Positions 24,801 to 39,800 are shown, counted from the first letter of the stretch. The stretch is DNA of 64,000 bases from Escarpia spicata (GCA_963995525.1 OZ023217.1:1160029-1224028), one strand, 5' to 3'. Numbers and translations: made by a program. Notes: generated from the sequence alone by a model not told the origin.

Positions 24801-27800
24801 TATTACACAGTTGTTTCTGTCCAGGCCTCCTTAATCTATCACACACACCTGTCTGTCTCTCTATCTACCACTCTGACACCCTCCCAGTCTATTATACAGT
24901 TTTGTCTGTCCAGGCCTCCTTAATCCATCACACACACCTGTCTGTCTGTCTATCTACCACTCTGACACCTTCCCAGTCTATTATACAGTTGTTTCTGTCC
25001 AGGCCTCCTTAATCCATCTCGCACACTTGTCTGTCTGTCTATCTACCACTCTGACACCCTCCCAGTCTATTATACAGTTGTTTCTGTCCAGGCCTCCTTA
25101 ATCTATCACACACACCTGTCTGTCTCTCTATCTACGACTCTGACACCCTCCCAGTCTATGACACAGTTGTTTCTGTCCAGGCCTCCTTAATCCATCGCAC
25201 ACACCTGTCTGTCTCTCTATCTACCACTCTGACACCCTCCCAGTCTATTACACAGTTTTGTCTGTCCAGGCCTCCTTAATCCATTGCGCACACCTGTATG
25301 TCTGTCTATCTACCACTCTGACACCCACCCAGTCCATTACACAGTTGTTTCTGTCCAGGCCTCCTTAATCCATCGTGCACACCTGTCTGTCTGTCTATCT
25401 ACCACTCTGACACCCTCCCAGGCTACTACACAGTTTTGTCTGTCCAGGCCTCCTTAATCCATCACACACACCTGTCTGTCTGTCTATCTACCACTCTGAC
25501 ACCCTCCCAGTCTATTACACAGTTTTGTCTGTCCAGGCCTCCTTAATCCATTGCGCACACCTGTATGTCTGTCTATCTACCACTCTGACACCCACCCAGT
25601 CCATTACACAGTTGTTTCTGTCCAGGCCTCCTTAATCCATCGTGCACACCTGTCTGTCTGTCTATCTACCACTCTGACACCCTCCCAGGCTACTACACAG
25701 TTGATTCTGTCCAGGCCTCCTTAATCCATCGCACACTCCTGTCTGTCTCTCTATCTACCACTCTGACACCCTCCCAGTCCATTACACAGTTTTGTCTGTC
25801 CAGGCCTCCTTAATCCATCGCACACACCTGTCTGTCTCTCTATCTACCACTCTGACACCCTCCCAGTCCATTACACAGTTTTGTCTGTCCAGGCCTCCTT
25901 AATCCATCGCACACACCTGTCTGTCTCTCTATCTACCACTCTGACACCTTCCCAGTCTATTATACAGTTGTTTCTGTCCAGGCCTCCTTAATCCATCACA
26001 CACACCTGTCTGTCTCTCTATCTACCACTCTGACACCCTCCCAGTCTATTATACAGTTGTTTCTGTCCAGGCCTCCTTAATCCATCGCACACACCTGTCT
26101 GTCTCTCTATCTACCACTCTGACACCTTCCCAGTCTATTATACAGTTGTTTCTGTCCAGGCCTCCTTAATCCATCGCACACACCTGTCTGTCTCTCTATC
26201 TACCACTCTGACACCTTCCCAGTCTATTATACAGTTGTTTCTGTCCAGGCCTCCTTAATCCATCACACACACCTCTCTGTCTCTCTATCTACCACTCTGA
26301 CACCCTCCCAGTCTATTATACAGTTGTTTCTGTCCAGGCCTCCTTAATCCATCACACACACCTGTCTGTCTCTGTATCTACCACTCTGACACCCTCCCAG
26401 TCTATGACACAGTTGTTTCTGTCCAGGCCTCCTTAATCCATCACACACACACTTGTCTGTCTGTCTATCTACCACTCTGACACCCTCCCAGTCTATGACA
26501 CAGTTGTTTCTGTCCAGGCCTCCTTAATCTATCGCACATACCTGTCTGTCTCTCTATCTACCACTCTGACACCCTCACAGTCTATGACACAGTTGTTTCT
26601 GTCCAGGCCTCCTTAATCCAACGCACACACCTGTCTGTCTGTCTATCTACCACTCTGACACCCACCCAGTCTATGATACAGTTGTTTCTGTCCAGGCCTC
26701 CTTAATCCATCACACACACCTGTCTGTCTCTCTATCTACCACTCTGACACCCTCCCAGTCTGTTACACAGTTGTTTCTGTCCAGGCCTCCTTAATCCATC
26801 ACACACACACTTGTCTGTCTGTCTGTCTACCACTCTGACACCCTCGCAGTCTATGACACAGTTGTTTCTGTCCAGGCCTCCTTAATCCATCGCACATACC
26901 TGTCTGTCTCTCTATCTACCACTCTGACACCCTCACAGTCTATGATACAGTTGTTTCTGTCCAGGCCTCCTTAATCCATCGCACACACCTGTCTGTCTGT
27001 CTATCTACCACTCTGACACCCACCCAGTCTATGATACAGTTGTTTCTGTCCAGGCCTCCTTAATCCATCACACACACCTGTCTGTCTCTCTATCTACCAC
27101 TCTGACACCCTCCCAGTCTGTTACACAGTTGTTTCTGTCCAGGCCTCCTTAATCCATCACACACACACCTGTCTGTCTCTCTGTCTACCACTCTGACACC
27201 CTCGCAGTCTATGACACAGTTGTTTCTGTCCAGGCCTCCTTAATCCATCGCACACACCTGTCTGTCTCTCTATCTACCACTCTGACACCCTCACAGTCTA
27301 TGACACAGTTGTTTCTGTCCAGGCCTCCTTAATCCATCGCACACACCTGTCTGTCTGTCTATCTACCACTCTGACACCCACCCAGTCTATGATACAGTTG
27401 TTTCTGTCCAGGCCTCCTTAATCCATCACACACACCTGTCTGTCTCTCTATCTACCACTCTGACACCTTCCCAGCCTATTATACAGTTGTTTCTGTCCAG
27501 GCCTCCTTAATCCATCACACACACCTATCTGTCTGTCTATCTACCACTCTGACACCCTCCCAGTCTATTATACAGTTGTTTCTGTCCAGGCCTCCTTAAT
27601 CCATCACACACACCTATCTGTCTGTCTATCTACCACTCTGACACCCTCCCAGTCCATTTCACAGTTGTTTCTGTCCAGGCCTCCTTAATCCATCGTACAC
27701 ACCTGTCTGTCTGTCTATCTACCACTCTGACACCCACCCAATCTATTACACAGTTGTTTCTGTCCAGGCCTCCTTAATCCAGTTTTGTCTGTCCGCATGG

Positions 27801-30800
27801 TCAGTTATGGCCGACTTGTGTTCAGTGTTTGTTGATCATTTTCTTTTTTCTCGAGTGAAACATTTGGTTGTTACATCAAATTTTTATTTTATCAACTCCT
27901 TGTTGTGTGTTAAGGACTTCCAACTTGATGAACATTTTCATGAATATCTTTTTTCTCTTTTATTCATTGTAATGACTATAATAATAAAATTTATTCGGAC
28001 TCCATGTTTTCAGACACTCTGAAATCGATCAAATTTATTAATATTTCTGTGCACCTATGTAATAAGACACCAGTTGTTTTGTGTGATTGTTCTGACTTAT
28101 GTATACTTTGTTAAACGCCCACATTAATTCCTTGACACAGCATGAAGGCTTCATGAAACCAGCATTACTCTTCAACTAGTTACAATGAGAGAAATGTAGG
28201 CAAAGCCATTCATTCATGTATCGGAGTTATAAATAATTGGTGCCCAGTTACATAGACAAATTATATTTACAGAAGTGTCCAACAATATATCATATGCTTA
28301 AATAATAATTTTTACAGAATTTTAGATTGTCCATAAACAAGGTGCCTGAATACATATATAGCCAATAGTATGGTATATACCCAAGCAATGCTCTCTCAGT
28401 ATCGTTGTTTAACCTATCGTCTTGCGATAGCACTGTTATAGGAGCCACTGACTCGAGTTTTTGTTTATTGTGATTGATTATACATGATATGATTACTGGA
28501 AATGATTTTGTTTCAGAGCTGAGTTCAAACATTCCACAAGACTTACCAGAAGATGAGAGACTCATGAAGTTGTCCATGTCAGCATTGGAGGTAGACAAGT
28601 GGTTGTTTACTGTACATCTATTACACATCAACGGCCCATTTACAGTTATTTCTGTCTCATTGTGTCATATCACACGGTATTGCACATTGATGTAAAATAG
28701 TCTTATGTCCGTTTAAACAAGCCTTGTGTCCAGACACTGCTAGTGGAACGTGTTGACTCGTGCCGATCCTGACTTGAGCTTTGATGAGTGGTCATGGCGG
28801 GTACACCTGCACTTAGTTGGGGTGGTCGCTGATTGGCCACGGCAATTTCTGTCTGGTTGTGTCATATGGTACAGAGGTTTGGAGGTAGCCTGATATAACT
28901 GTAGACATTGTCTATAAAGAAGGCAAGGTTTGGAGGTAGCCTGGTATAACTGTAGACATTGTCTATAAAGAAGGCAAGGTTTGGAGGTAGCCTGATATAA
29001 CTGTAGACATTGTCTATAAAGAAGGCAAGGTTTGGAGGTGGCCTGGTATACCTGTAGACATTGTCTATAAAAAAGGCAAGGTTTGGAGGTAGCCTGATAT
29101 AACTGTAGACATTGTCTATAAAGAAGGCTAGGTTTGGAGGTAGCCTGATATTACTGTAGACATTGTCTATAAAGAAGGCAAGGTTTGGAGGTAGCCTGGT
29201 ATAACTGTAGACATTGTCTATAAAGAAGGCAAGGTTTGGAGGTAGCCTGGTATAACTGTAGACATTGTCTATAAAGAAGGCAAGGTTTGGAGGTAGCCTG
29301 GTATAACTGTAGACATTGTCTATAAAGAAGGCAAGGTTTGGAGGTAGCCTGATATAACTGTAGACATTGTCTATAAAGAAGGCAAGGTTTGGAGGTAGCC
29401 TGGTATAACTGTAGACATTGTCTATAAAGAAGGCAAGGTTTGGAAGTAGCCTGATATAACTGTAGACATTGTCTATAAAGAAGGCAAGGTTTGGAGGTAG
29501 CCTGGTATAACTGTAGACATTGTCTATAAAGAAGGCAAGGTTTGGAGGTAGCCTGGTATAACTGTAGACATTGTCTATAAAGAAGGCAAGGTTTGGAGGT
29601 AGCCTGGTATAACTGTAGACATTGTCTATAAAGAAGGCAAGGTTTGGAGGTAGCCTGGTATAACTGTAGACATTGTCTATAAAGAAGGCAAGGTTTGGAG
29701 GTAGCCTGATATAACTGTAGACATTGTCTATAAAGAAGGCAAGGTTTGGAGGTAGCCTGGTATAACTGTAGACATTGTCTATAAAGAAGGCAAGGTTTGG
29801 AGGTAGCCTGGTATAACTGTAGACATTGTCTATAAAGAAGGCAAGGTTTGGAGGTAGCCTGGTATAACTGTAGACATTGTCTATAAAGAAGGCAAGGTTT
29901 GGAAGTAGCCTGGTATAACTGTAGACATTGTCTATAAAGAAGGCAAGGTTTGGAGGTAGCCTGGTATAACTGTAGACATTGTCTATAAAGAAGGCAAGGT
30001 TTGGAGGTAGCCTGGTATAACTGTAGACATTGTCTATAAAGAAGGCAAGGTTTGGAGGTAGCCTGGTATAACTGTAGACATTGTCTATAAAGAAGGCAAG
30101 GTTTGGAGGTAGCCTGGTATAACTGTAGACATTGTCTATAAAGAAGGCAAGGTTTGGAAGTAGCCTGGTATAACTGTAGACATTGTCTATAAAGAAGGCA
30201 AGGTTTGGAAGTAGCCTGGTATAACTGTAGACATTGTCTATAAAGAAGGCAAGGTTTGGAGGTAGCCTGGTATAACTGTAGACATTGTCTATAAAGAAGG
30301 CAAGGTTTGGAGGTAGCCTGATATAACTGTAGACATTGTCTATAAAGAAGGCAAGGTTTGGAGGTAGCCTGATATAACTGTAGACATTGTCTATAAAGAA
30401 GGCAAGGTTTGGAGGTAGCCTGATATAACTGTAGACATTGTCTATAAAGAAGGCAAGGTTTGGAGGTAGCCTGGTATAACTGTAGACATTGTCTATAAAG
30501 AAGGCAAGGTTTGGAGGTAGCCTGATATAACTGTAGACATTGTCTATAAAGAAGGCAAGGTTTGGAGGTAGCCTGGTATAACTGTAGACATTGTCTATAA
30601 AGAAGGCAAGGTTTGGAGGTAGCCTGGTATAACTGTAGACATTGTCTATAAAGAAGGCAAGGTTTGGAGGTAGCCTGGTATAACTGTAGACATTGTCTAT
30701 AAAGAAGGCAAGGTTTGGAAGTAGCCTGGTATAACTGTAGACATTGTCTATAAAGAAGGCAAGGTTTGGAAGTAGCCTGGTATAACTGTAGACATTGTCT

Positions 30801-33800
30801 ATAAAGAAGGCAAGGTTTGGAGGTAGCCTGGTATAACTGTAGACATTGTCTATAAAGAAGGCAAGGTTTGGAGGTAGCCTGATATAACTGTAGACATTGT
30901 CTATAAAGAAGGCAAGGTTTGGAGGTAGCCTGATATAACTGTAGACATTGTCTATAAAGAAGGCAAGGTTTGGAGGTAGCCTGATATAACTGTAGACATT
31001 GTCTATAAAGAAGGCAAGGTTTGGAGGTAGCCTGGTATAACTGTAGACATTGTCTATAAAGAAGGCAAGGTTTGGAGGTAGCCTGGTATAACTGTAGACA
31101 TTGTCTATAAAGAAGGCAAGGTTTGGAGGTAGCCTGGTATAACTGTAGACATTGTCTATAAAGAAGGCAAGGTTTGGAGGTAGCCTGATGTAACTGTAGA
31201 CATTGTCTATAAAGAAGGCAAGGTTTGGAGGTAGCCTGGTATAACTGTAGACATTGTCTATAAAGAAGGCAAGGTTTGGAAGTAGCCTGATATAACTGTA
31301 GACATTGTCTATAAAGAAGGCAAGGTTTGGAGGTAGCCTGGTATAACTGTAGACATTGTCTATAAAGAAGGCAAGGTTTGGAGGTAGCCTGGTATAACTG
31401 TAGACATTGTCTATAAAGAAGGCAAGGTTTGGAGGTAGCCTGGTATAACTGTAGACATTGTCTATAAAGAAGGCAAGGTTTGGAGGTAGCCTGGTATAAC
31501 TGTAGACATTGTCTATAAAGAAGGCAAGGTTTGGAGGTAGCCTGATATAACTGTAGACATTGTCTATAAAGAAGGCAAGGTTTGGAGGTAGCCTGGTATA
31601 ACTGTAGACATTGTCTATAAAGAAGGCAAGGTTTGGAGGTAGCCTGGTATAACTGTAGACATTGTCTATAAAGAAGGCAAGGTTTGGAGGTAGCCTGGTA
31701 TAACTGTAGACATTGTCTATAAAGAAGGCAAGGTTTGGAGGTAGCCTGGTATAACTGTAGACATTGTCTATAAAGAAGGCAAGGTTTGGAGGTAGCCTGG
31801 TATAACTGTAGACATTGTCTATAAAGAAGGCAAGGTTTGGAGGTAGCCTGGTATAACTGTAGACATTGTCTATAAAGAAGGCAAGGTTTGGAGGTAGCCT
31901 GGTATAACTGTAGACATTGTCTATAAAGAAGGCAAGGTTTGGAGGTAGCCTGGTATAACTGTAGACATTGTCTATAAAGAAGGCAAGGTTTGGAAGTAGC
32001 CTGGTATAACTGTAGACATTGTCTATAAAGAAGGCAAGGTTTGGAGGTAGCCTGGTATAACTGTAGACATTGTCTATAAAGAAGGCAAGGTTTGGAAGTA
32101 GCCTGGTATAACTGTAGACATTGTCTATAAAGAAGGCAAGGTTTGGAGGTAGCCTGATATAACTGTAGACATTGTCTATAAAGAAGGCAAGGTTTGGAAG
32201 TAGCCTGGTATAACTGTAGACATTGTCTATAAAGAAGGCAAGGTTTGGAGGTAGCCTGGTATAACTGTAGACATTGTCTATAAAGAAGGCAAGGTTTGGA
32301 AGTAGCCTGATATAACTGTAGACATTGTCTATAAAGAAGGCAAGGTTTGGAGGTAGCCTGGTATAACTGTAGACATTGTCTATAAAGAAGGCAAGGTTTG
32401 GAGGTAGCCTGGTATAACTGTAGACATTGTCTATAAAGAAGGCAAGGTTTGGAGGTAGCCTGATATAACTGTAGACATTGTCTATAAAGAAGGCAAGGTT
32501 TGGAGGTAGCCTGGTATAACTGTAGACATTGTCTATAAAGAAGGCAAGGTTTGGAGGTAGCCTGGTATAACTGTAGACATTGTCTATAAAGAAGGCAAGG
32601 TTTGGAGGTAGCCTGGTATAACTGTAGACATTGTCTATAAAGAAGGCAAGGTTTGGAGGTAGCCTGGTATAACTGTAGACATTGTCTATAAAGAAGGCAA
32701 GGTTTGGAGGTAGCCTGGTATAACTGTAGACATTGTCTATAAAGAAGGCAAGGTTTGGAGGTAGCCTGGTATAACTGTAGACATTGTCTATAAAGAAGGC
32801 AAGGTTTGGAGGTAGCCTGGTATAACTGTAGACATTGTCTATAAAGAAGGCAAGGTTTGGAGGTAGCCTGGTATAACTGTAGACATTGTCTATAAAGAAG
32901 GCAAGGTTTGGAGGTAGCCTGGTATAACTGTAGACATTGTCTATAAAGAAGGCAAGGTTTGGAGGTAGCCTGGTATAACTGTAGACATTGTCTATAAAGA
33001 AGGCAAGGTTTGGAGGTAGCCTGGTATAACTGTAGACATTGTCTATAAAGAAGGCAAGGTTTGGAGGTAGCCTGGTATAACTGTAGACATTGTCTATAAA
33101 GAAGGCAAGGTTTGGAGGTAGCCTGGTATAACTGTAGACATTGTCTATAAAGAAGGCAAGGTTTGGAAGTAGCCTGGTATAACTGTAGACATTGTCTATA
33201 AAGAAGGCAAGGTTTGGAGGTAGCCTGATATAACTGTAGACATTGTCTATAAAGAAGGCAAGGTTTGGAAGTAGCCTGGTATAACTGTAGACATTGTCTA
33301 TAAAGAAGGCAAGGTTTGGAGGTAGCCTGGTATAACTGTAGACATTGTCTATAAAGAAGGCAAGGTTTGGAAGTAGCCTGATATAACTGTAGACATTGTC
33401 TATAAAGAAGGCAAGGTTTGGAGGTAGCCTGGTATAACTGTAGACATTGTCTATAAAGAAGGCAAGGTTTGGAGGTAGCCTGGTATAACTGTAGACATTG
33501 TCTATAAAGAAGGCAAGGTTTGGAGGTAGCCTGATATAACTGTAGACATTGTCTATAAAGAAGGCAAGGTTTGGAGGTAGCCTGGTATAACTGTAGACAT
33601 TGTCTATAAAGAAGGCAAGGTTTGGAAGTAGCCTGGTATAACTGTAGACATTGTCTATAAAGAAGGCAAGGTTTGGAGGTAGCCTGGTATAACTGTAGAC
33701 ATTGTCTATAAAGAAGGCAAGGTTTGGAAGTAGCCTGGTATAACTGTAGACATTGTCTATAAAGAAGGCAAGGTTTGGAAGTAGCCTGGTATAACTGTAG

Positions 33801-36800
33801 ACATTGTCTATAAAGAAGGCAAGGTTTGGAGGTAGCCTGATATAACTGTAGACATTGTCTATAAAGAAGGCAAGGTTTGGAAGTAGCCTGGTATAACTGT
33901 AGACATTGTCTATAAAGAAGGCAAGGTTTGGAGGTAGCCTGGTATAACTGTAGACATTGTCTATAAAGAAGGCAAGGTTTGGAAGTAGCCTGATATAACT
34001 GTAGACATTGTCTATAAAGAAGGCAAGGTTTGGAGGTAGCCTGGTATAACTGTAGACATTGTCTATAAAGAAGGCAAGGTTTGGAGGTAGCCTGGTATAA
34101 CTGTAGACATTGTCTATAAAGAAGGCAAGGTTTGGAGGTAGCCTGATATAACTGTAGACATTGTCTATAAAGAAGGCAAGGTTTGGAGGTAGCCTGGTAT
34201 AACTGTAGACATTGTCTATAAAGAAGGCAAGGTTTGGAAGTAGCCTGGTATAACTGTAGACATTGTCTATAAAGAAGGCAAGGTTTGGAGGTAGCCTGGT
34301 ATAACTGTAGACATTGTCTATAAAGAAGGCAAGGTTTGGAAGTAGCCTGGTATAACTGTAGACATTGTCTATAAAGAAGGCAAGGTTTGGAGGTAGCCTG
34401 GTATAACTGTAGACATTGTCTATAAAGAAGGCAAGGTTTGGAGGTAGCCTGATATAACTGTAGACATTGTCTATAAAGAAGGCAAGGTTTGGAGGTAGCC
34501 TGGTATAACTGTAGACATTGTCTATAAAGAAGGCAAGGTTTGGAGGTAGCCTGATATAACTGTAGACATTGTCTATAAAGAAGGCAAGGTTTGGAGGTAG
34601 CCTGGTATAACTGTAGACATTGTCTATAAAGAAGGCAAGGTTTGGAGGTAGCCTGGTATAACTGTAGACTTTGTCTATAAAGAAGGCAAGGTTTGGAGGT
34701 AGCCTGATATAACTGTAGACATTGTCTATAAAGAAGGCAAGGTTTGGAAGTAGCCTGGTATAACTGTAGACATTGTCTATAAAGAAGGCAAGGTTTGGAG
34801 GTAGCCTGGTATAACTGTAGACATTGTCTATAAAGAAGGCAAGGTTTGGAAGTAGCCTGGTATAACTGTAGACATTGTCTATAAAGAAGGCAAGGTTTGG
34901 AGGTAGCCTGGTATAACTGTAGACATTGTCTATAAAGAAGGCAAGGTTTGGAAGTAGCCTGATATAACTGTAGACATTGTCTATAAAGAAGGCAAGGTTT
35001 GGAGGTAGCCTGGTATAACTGTAGACATTGTCTATAAAGAAGGCAAGGTTTGGAAGTAGCCTGGTATAACTTTCAATGACACATGCGCTTCATGAAAAGT
35101 CATTTTTATAACTGTCATATCTTACAAAGTACTCATCCTATTTTGACAACACGTCCCATGTATTATATGTCTTAAAAGAATGTCACAGATGACATTATAG
35201 TCAGTTTGCAGGGTAACCAGATAACTTTGAAATGCTGATTGAGTAGTGTGGTACTAATGGGTACTGGTAGCTGCACTTCAGCATGGTATTGGGTAACAAA
35301 TAAATCAATTGAAATTATGCATTTCTGAATGATTACAAATAGGGTAGTTGAAATGACAATTTCTCTTGATGTTGGGTAACTGTATCACATATTTATGCAA
35401 AATAACATGATTATTACTAACTAATGATAATAATTGAGATATATAATATGGATTTATAGTGCGGTTTTAATGTGAAGTGGTTAGAATAGAAAGATACTTG
35501 TTTACTTGATTGGGATGTCTTTGGCAGCACACATTGGAAAAACTGAGTGACGAATTCAGCACATTTGATGGAATGCAACAGTTCAAGGTCCTAGGTAATG
35601 TTGGTTCAATTTTGTGCAAATTGTAAAAGTAAAACATTACATTCATATATTGATTAAGATGCAGAGTTGCCTGTGTGAATCCTGTGTTGTCTCAACGTAG
35701 CTTTCAACACTCTCATGGTGTTCTCATCAGCGTTGTGCTGTGCCACTCTCAGTAGTCATGTGACATTGTTGGTGACTGTCACATGACAGCAGTGCTAAGA
35801 ATATCACGTGAAGATATCTTCCTGTGATGTTCATAGAACTGCTGCACAATACAATACAACATTGAGGAGGTCACAATGAGGGCGGCAAAAGCTCCGTTCA
35901 ACCAACAAAGGATTCACACAGCTAACTCTACATCCTAATCAAGATTAATCTCACTGAATGCATAATTAGTTGACATGCTGATACAGATATGTTGTTTAAC
36001 ACTCTGTCAGTCAGCCTCAGGGACATTGGCAATATTGCCATTTTTAGAGATCTGCTAGGACACTTATATAAACAAGAACACAGATGGGTGTCAACTACAG
36101 TTGTAGTTGCCTATAGTAGCCACTAGAGAAGACTGTTCTAGTTGTTGCTTCTATCAAATAAACATGGTTGTTATTGTAGTGCCAAGTATGTTGTAGTTGT
36201 TGACATGTGTTTGTCTTGGTGACAGCCCATGTTGACATGTGTTTGTCTTGGTGACAGCCCGTGTTTACATGTGTTTGTCTTGGTGACAGCCCATGTTGAC
36301 ATGTGTTTGTCTTGGTGACAGCCCATGTTTACATGCATTTGTCATGGTGACAGCCCATGTTCACATGTGTTTGTCTTGGTGACAGCCCATATTCACATGT
36401 GTTTGTCTTGGTGACAGCCCATGTTTACATGCATTTGTCATGGTGACAGCCCATGTTTACATGTGCTTGTCTTGGTGACAGCCCATGTTCACATGTGTTT
36501 GTCTTGGTGACAGCCCATGTTCACATGTGTTTGTCTTGGTGACAGCCCATGTTCACATGTGTTTGTCTTGGTGACAGCCCATGTTCACATGTGTTTGTCT
36601 TGGTGACAGCCCATGTTCACATGTGTTTGTCTTGGTGACAGCCCATGTTCACATGTGTTTGTCTTGGTGTCAGCCTGTGTTTACATGTGTTTGTCTTGGT
36701 GACAGCCCATGTTGACATGTGTTTGTCTTGGTGACAGCCCATGTTGACATGTGTTTGTCTTGGTGACAGCCTGTGTTGACATGTGTTTGTCTTGGTGACA

Positions 36801-39800
36801 GCCCATGTTCACATGTGTTTGTCTTGGTGACAGCCCATGTTCACATGTGTTTGTCTTGGTGACAGCCTGTGTTGACATGTGTTTGTCTTGGTGACAGCCC
36901 ATGTTGACATGTGTTTGTCTTGGTGACAGCCTGTGTTGACATGTGTTTGTCTTGGTGACAGCCCATATTGACATGTGTTTGTCTTGGTGACAGCCCATGT
37001 TGACATGTGTTTGTCTTGGTGACAGGCCATGTTCACATGTGTTTGTCTTGGTGACAGACCGTGTTAACATGTGTTTGTCTTGGTGACAGGCCGTGTTGAC
37101 ATGTGTTTTTTTGGTGACATGTGGTTATCTTGGTGACATGTGTTTGTCTTGGTGACAGCACATGGTGACATGTGTTTTTCTTGGTGACATGTGTTTGTTT
37201 TGGTGACAGCCCATGTTGACATGTGTTTATCTTGGTTACAGCCCGTGACGCAGTTGACAGAACAGTGCAGGCCTTGAAAGATAACGGTACACTGACATCT
37301 CTCACTGTCACCGACAGGTATGTCACTCTCCACGGTGTCACCATGTGACTGTCAGTTTGTCAATGTCATGTCACTTTACAAGACTTGTTGCAGTTCTCTT
37401 GTTGTTTGGAAGCATTGGTCCAAATTGCAACAAGTCATAAATATTGTAATACATTAGTAAGTGTTAGCCACACATAGCTTGTGGTAGCAACAAGTCATCA
37501 ATATTGTAATACATTAGTTAGTGTTAGCCACACATAGCTTGTGTTAGCAACAAGTCATCAATATTGTAATACATTAGTTAGTGTTAGCCACACATAGCTT
37601 GTGTTAGCAACAAGTCATCAATATTGTAATACATTAGTTAGTGTTAGCCACACGTAGCTTGTGTTAGCAACAAGTCATCAATATTGTAATATATTAGTAA
37701 GTGTTAGCCACACATAACTTGTGTTAGCAACAAGTCATCAATATTGTAATATATTAGTAAGTGTTAGCCACACATAGCTTGTGTTAGCAACAAGTCATCA
37801 ATATTGTAATATATTAGTAAGTGTTAGCCACACATAGCTTGTGTTAGCAACAAGTCATCAATAGTGTAATACATTAGTTAATGTTAGCCACACATAGCTT
37901 GTGTTAGCAACAAGTCATCAATATTGTAATACATTAGTTAGTGTTAGCCAGATATAGCTTGTATTAGCAACAAGTCATCAATATTGTAATACATTAGTTA
38001 GTGTTAGCCACACATAGCTTGTGGTAGCAAGAAGTCATCAATATTGTAATATATTAGTAAGTGTTAGCCTCACATAGCTTGTGTTAGCAACAAGTCATCA
38101 ATATTGTAATATATTAGTTAGTGTTAGCAACATATAGCTTGTGTTAGCAACAAGTCATCAATAGTATAATACACTAGTTAGTGTTAGCAACATTTAGCTT
38201 GTGTTAGCAACAAGTAATCAATATTGTAATATATTAGTTAGTGTTAGCCACACATAGCTTGTGTTAGCAACAAGTCATCAATAGTGTAATACATTAGTAA
38301 GTGTTAGCCACACATAGCTTGTGTTAGCAACAAGTCATCAATAGTGTAATACATTAGTAAGTGTTAGCCTCACATAGCTTGTGTTAGCAACAAGTCATCA
38401 ATAGTGTAATACAATAGTTAGTGTTAGCCACACATAGCTTGTGTTAGCAACAAGTCATCAATAGTGTAATACATTAGTTAGTGTTAGCCTCACATAGCTT
38501 GTGTTAGCAACAAGTCATCAATAGTATAATACATTAGTAAGTGTTAGCCACCTATAGCTGATGTTAACAACAAGTCATCAATATTGTAATACATTAGTTA
38601 GTGTTAGCCTCACATAGCTTGTGTTAGCAACAAGTCATCAATATTGTAATACATTAGTAAGTGTTAACCACACATAGCTTGTGGTAGCAACAAGTCATCA
38701 ATAGTGTAATACATTAGTTAGTGTTAGCCTCACATAGCTTGTGTTAGCAACAAGTCATCAATAGTGTAATACATTAGTTAGTGTTAGCCACACATAGCTT
38801 GCGTTAGCAACAAGTCATCAATAGTGTAATACATTAGTTAGTGTTAGCCACACATAGCTTGCGTTAGCAACAAGTCATCAATAGTGTAATACATTAGTTA
38901 GTGTTAGCCTCACATAGCTTGTGTTAGCAACAAGTCATCAATAGTGTAATACATTAGTTAGTGTTAGCCTCACATAGCTTGTGTTAGCAACAAGTCATCA
39001 ATAGTGTAATACATTAGTTAGTGTTAGCCACACATAGCTTGTGTTAGCAACAAGTCATCAATAGTGTAATACATTAGTTAGTGTTAGCCTCACATAGCTT
39101 GTGTTAGCAACAAGTCATCAATAGTGTAATACATTAGTTAGTGTTAGCCACACATAGCTTTTGTTAGCAACAAGTCATCAATAGTGTAATACATTAGTTA
39201 GTGTTAGCCTCACATAGCTTGTGTTAGCAACAAGTCATCAATAGTGTAATACAATAGTTAGTGTTAGCCACACATAGCTTGTGTTAGCAACAAGTCATCA
39301 ATATTGTAATACATTAGTAAGTGTTAGCCACACATAGCTTGTGTTAGCAATAAGTCATCAATATTGTAATACATTAGTTAGTGTTAGCCACACATAGCTT
39401 GTGTTAGCAACAAGTCATCAATATTGTAATACATTAGTAAGTGTTAGCCACACATAACTTGTGTTAGCAACAAGTCATCAATAGTGTAATACATTAGTTA
39501 GTGTTAGCCACACATAGCTTGTGTTAGCAACAAGTCATCAATAGTATAATACACTAGTTAGTGTTAGCCACATTTAGCTTGTGGTAGCAACAAGTCATCA
39601 ATAGTGTAATACATCAGTTAGTATTAGCCACACATAGCTTGTGTTAGCAACAAGTCATCAATATTGTAATACATTAGTTAGTGTTAGCCAGATATAGCTT
39701 GTGGTAGCAACAAGTCATCAATATTGTAATACATTAGTAAGTGTTAGCCACACATAGCTTGTGTTAGCAACAAGTCATCAATATTGTAATACATTAGTTA

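Noticed and set aside
36681..37344. Minus-strand frames with [17 protein letters not shown] repeats
   Set aside because: Antisense reading of the 32-bp array in front of DSN1 exon 6.
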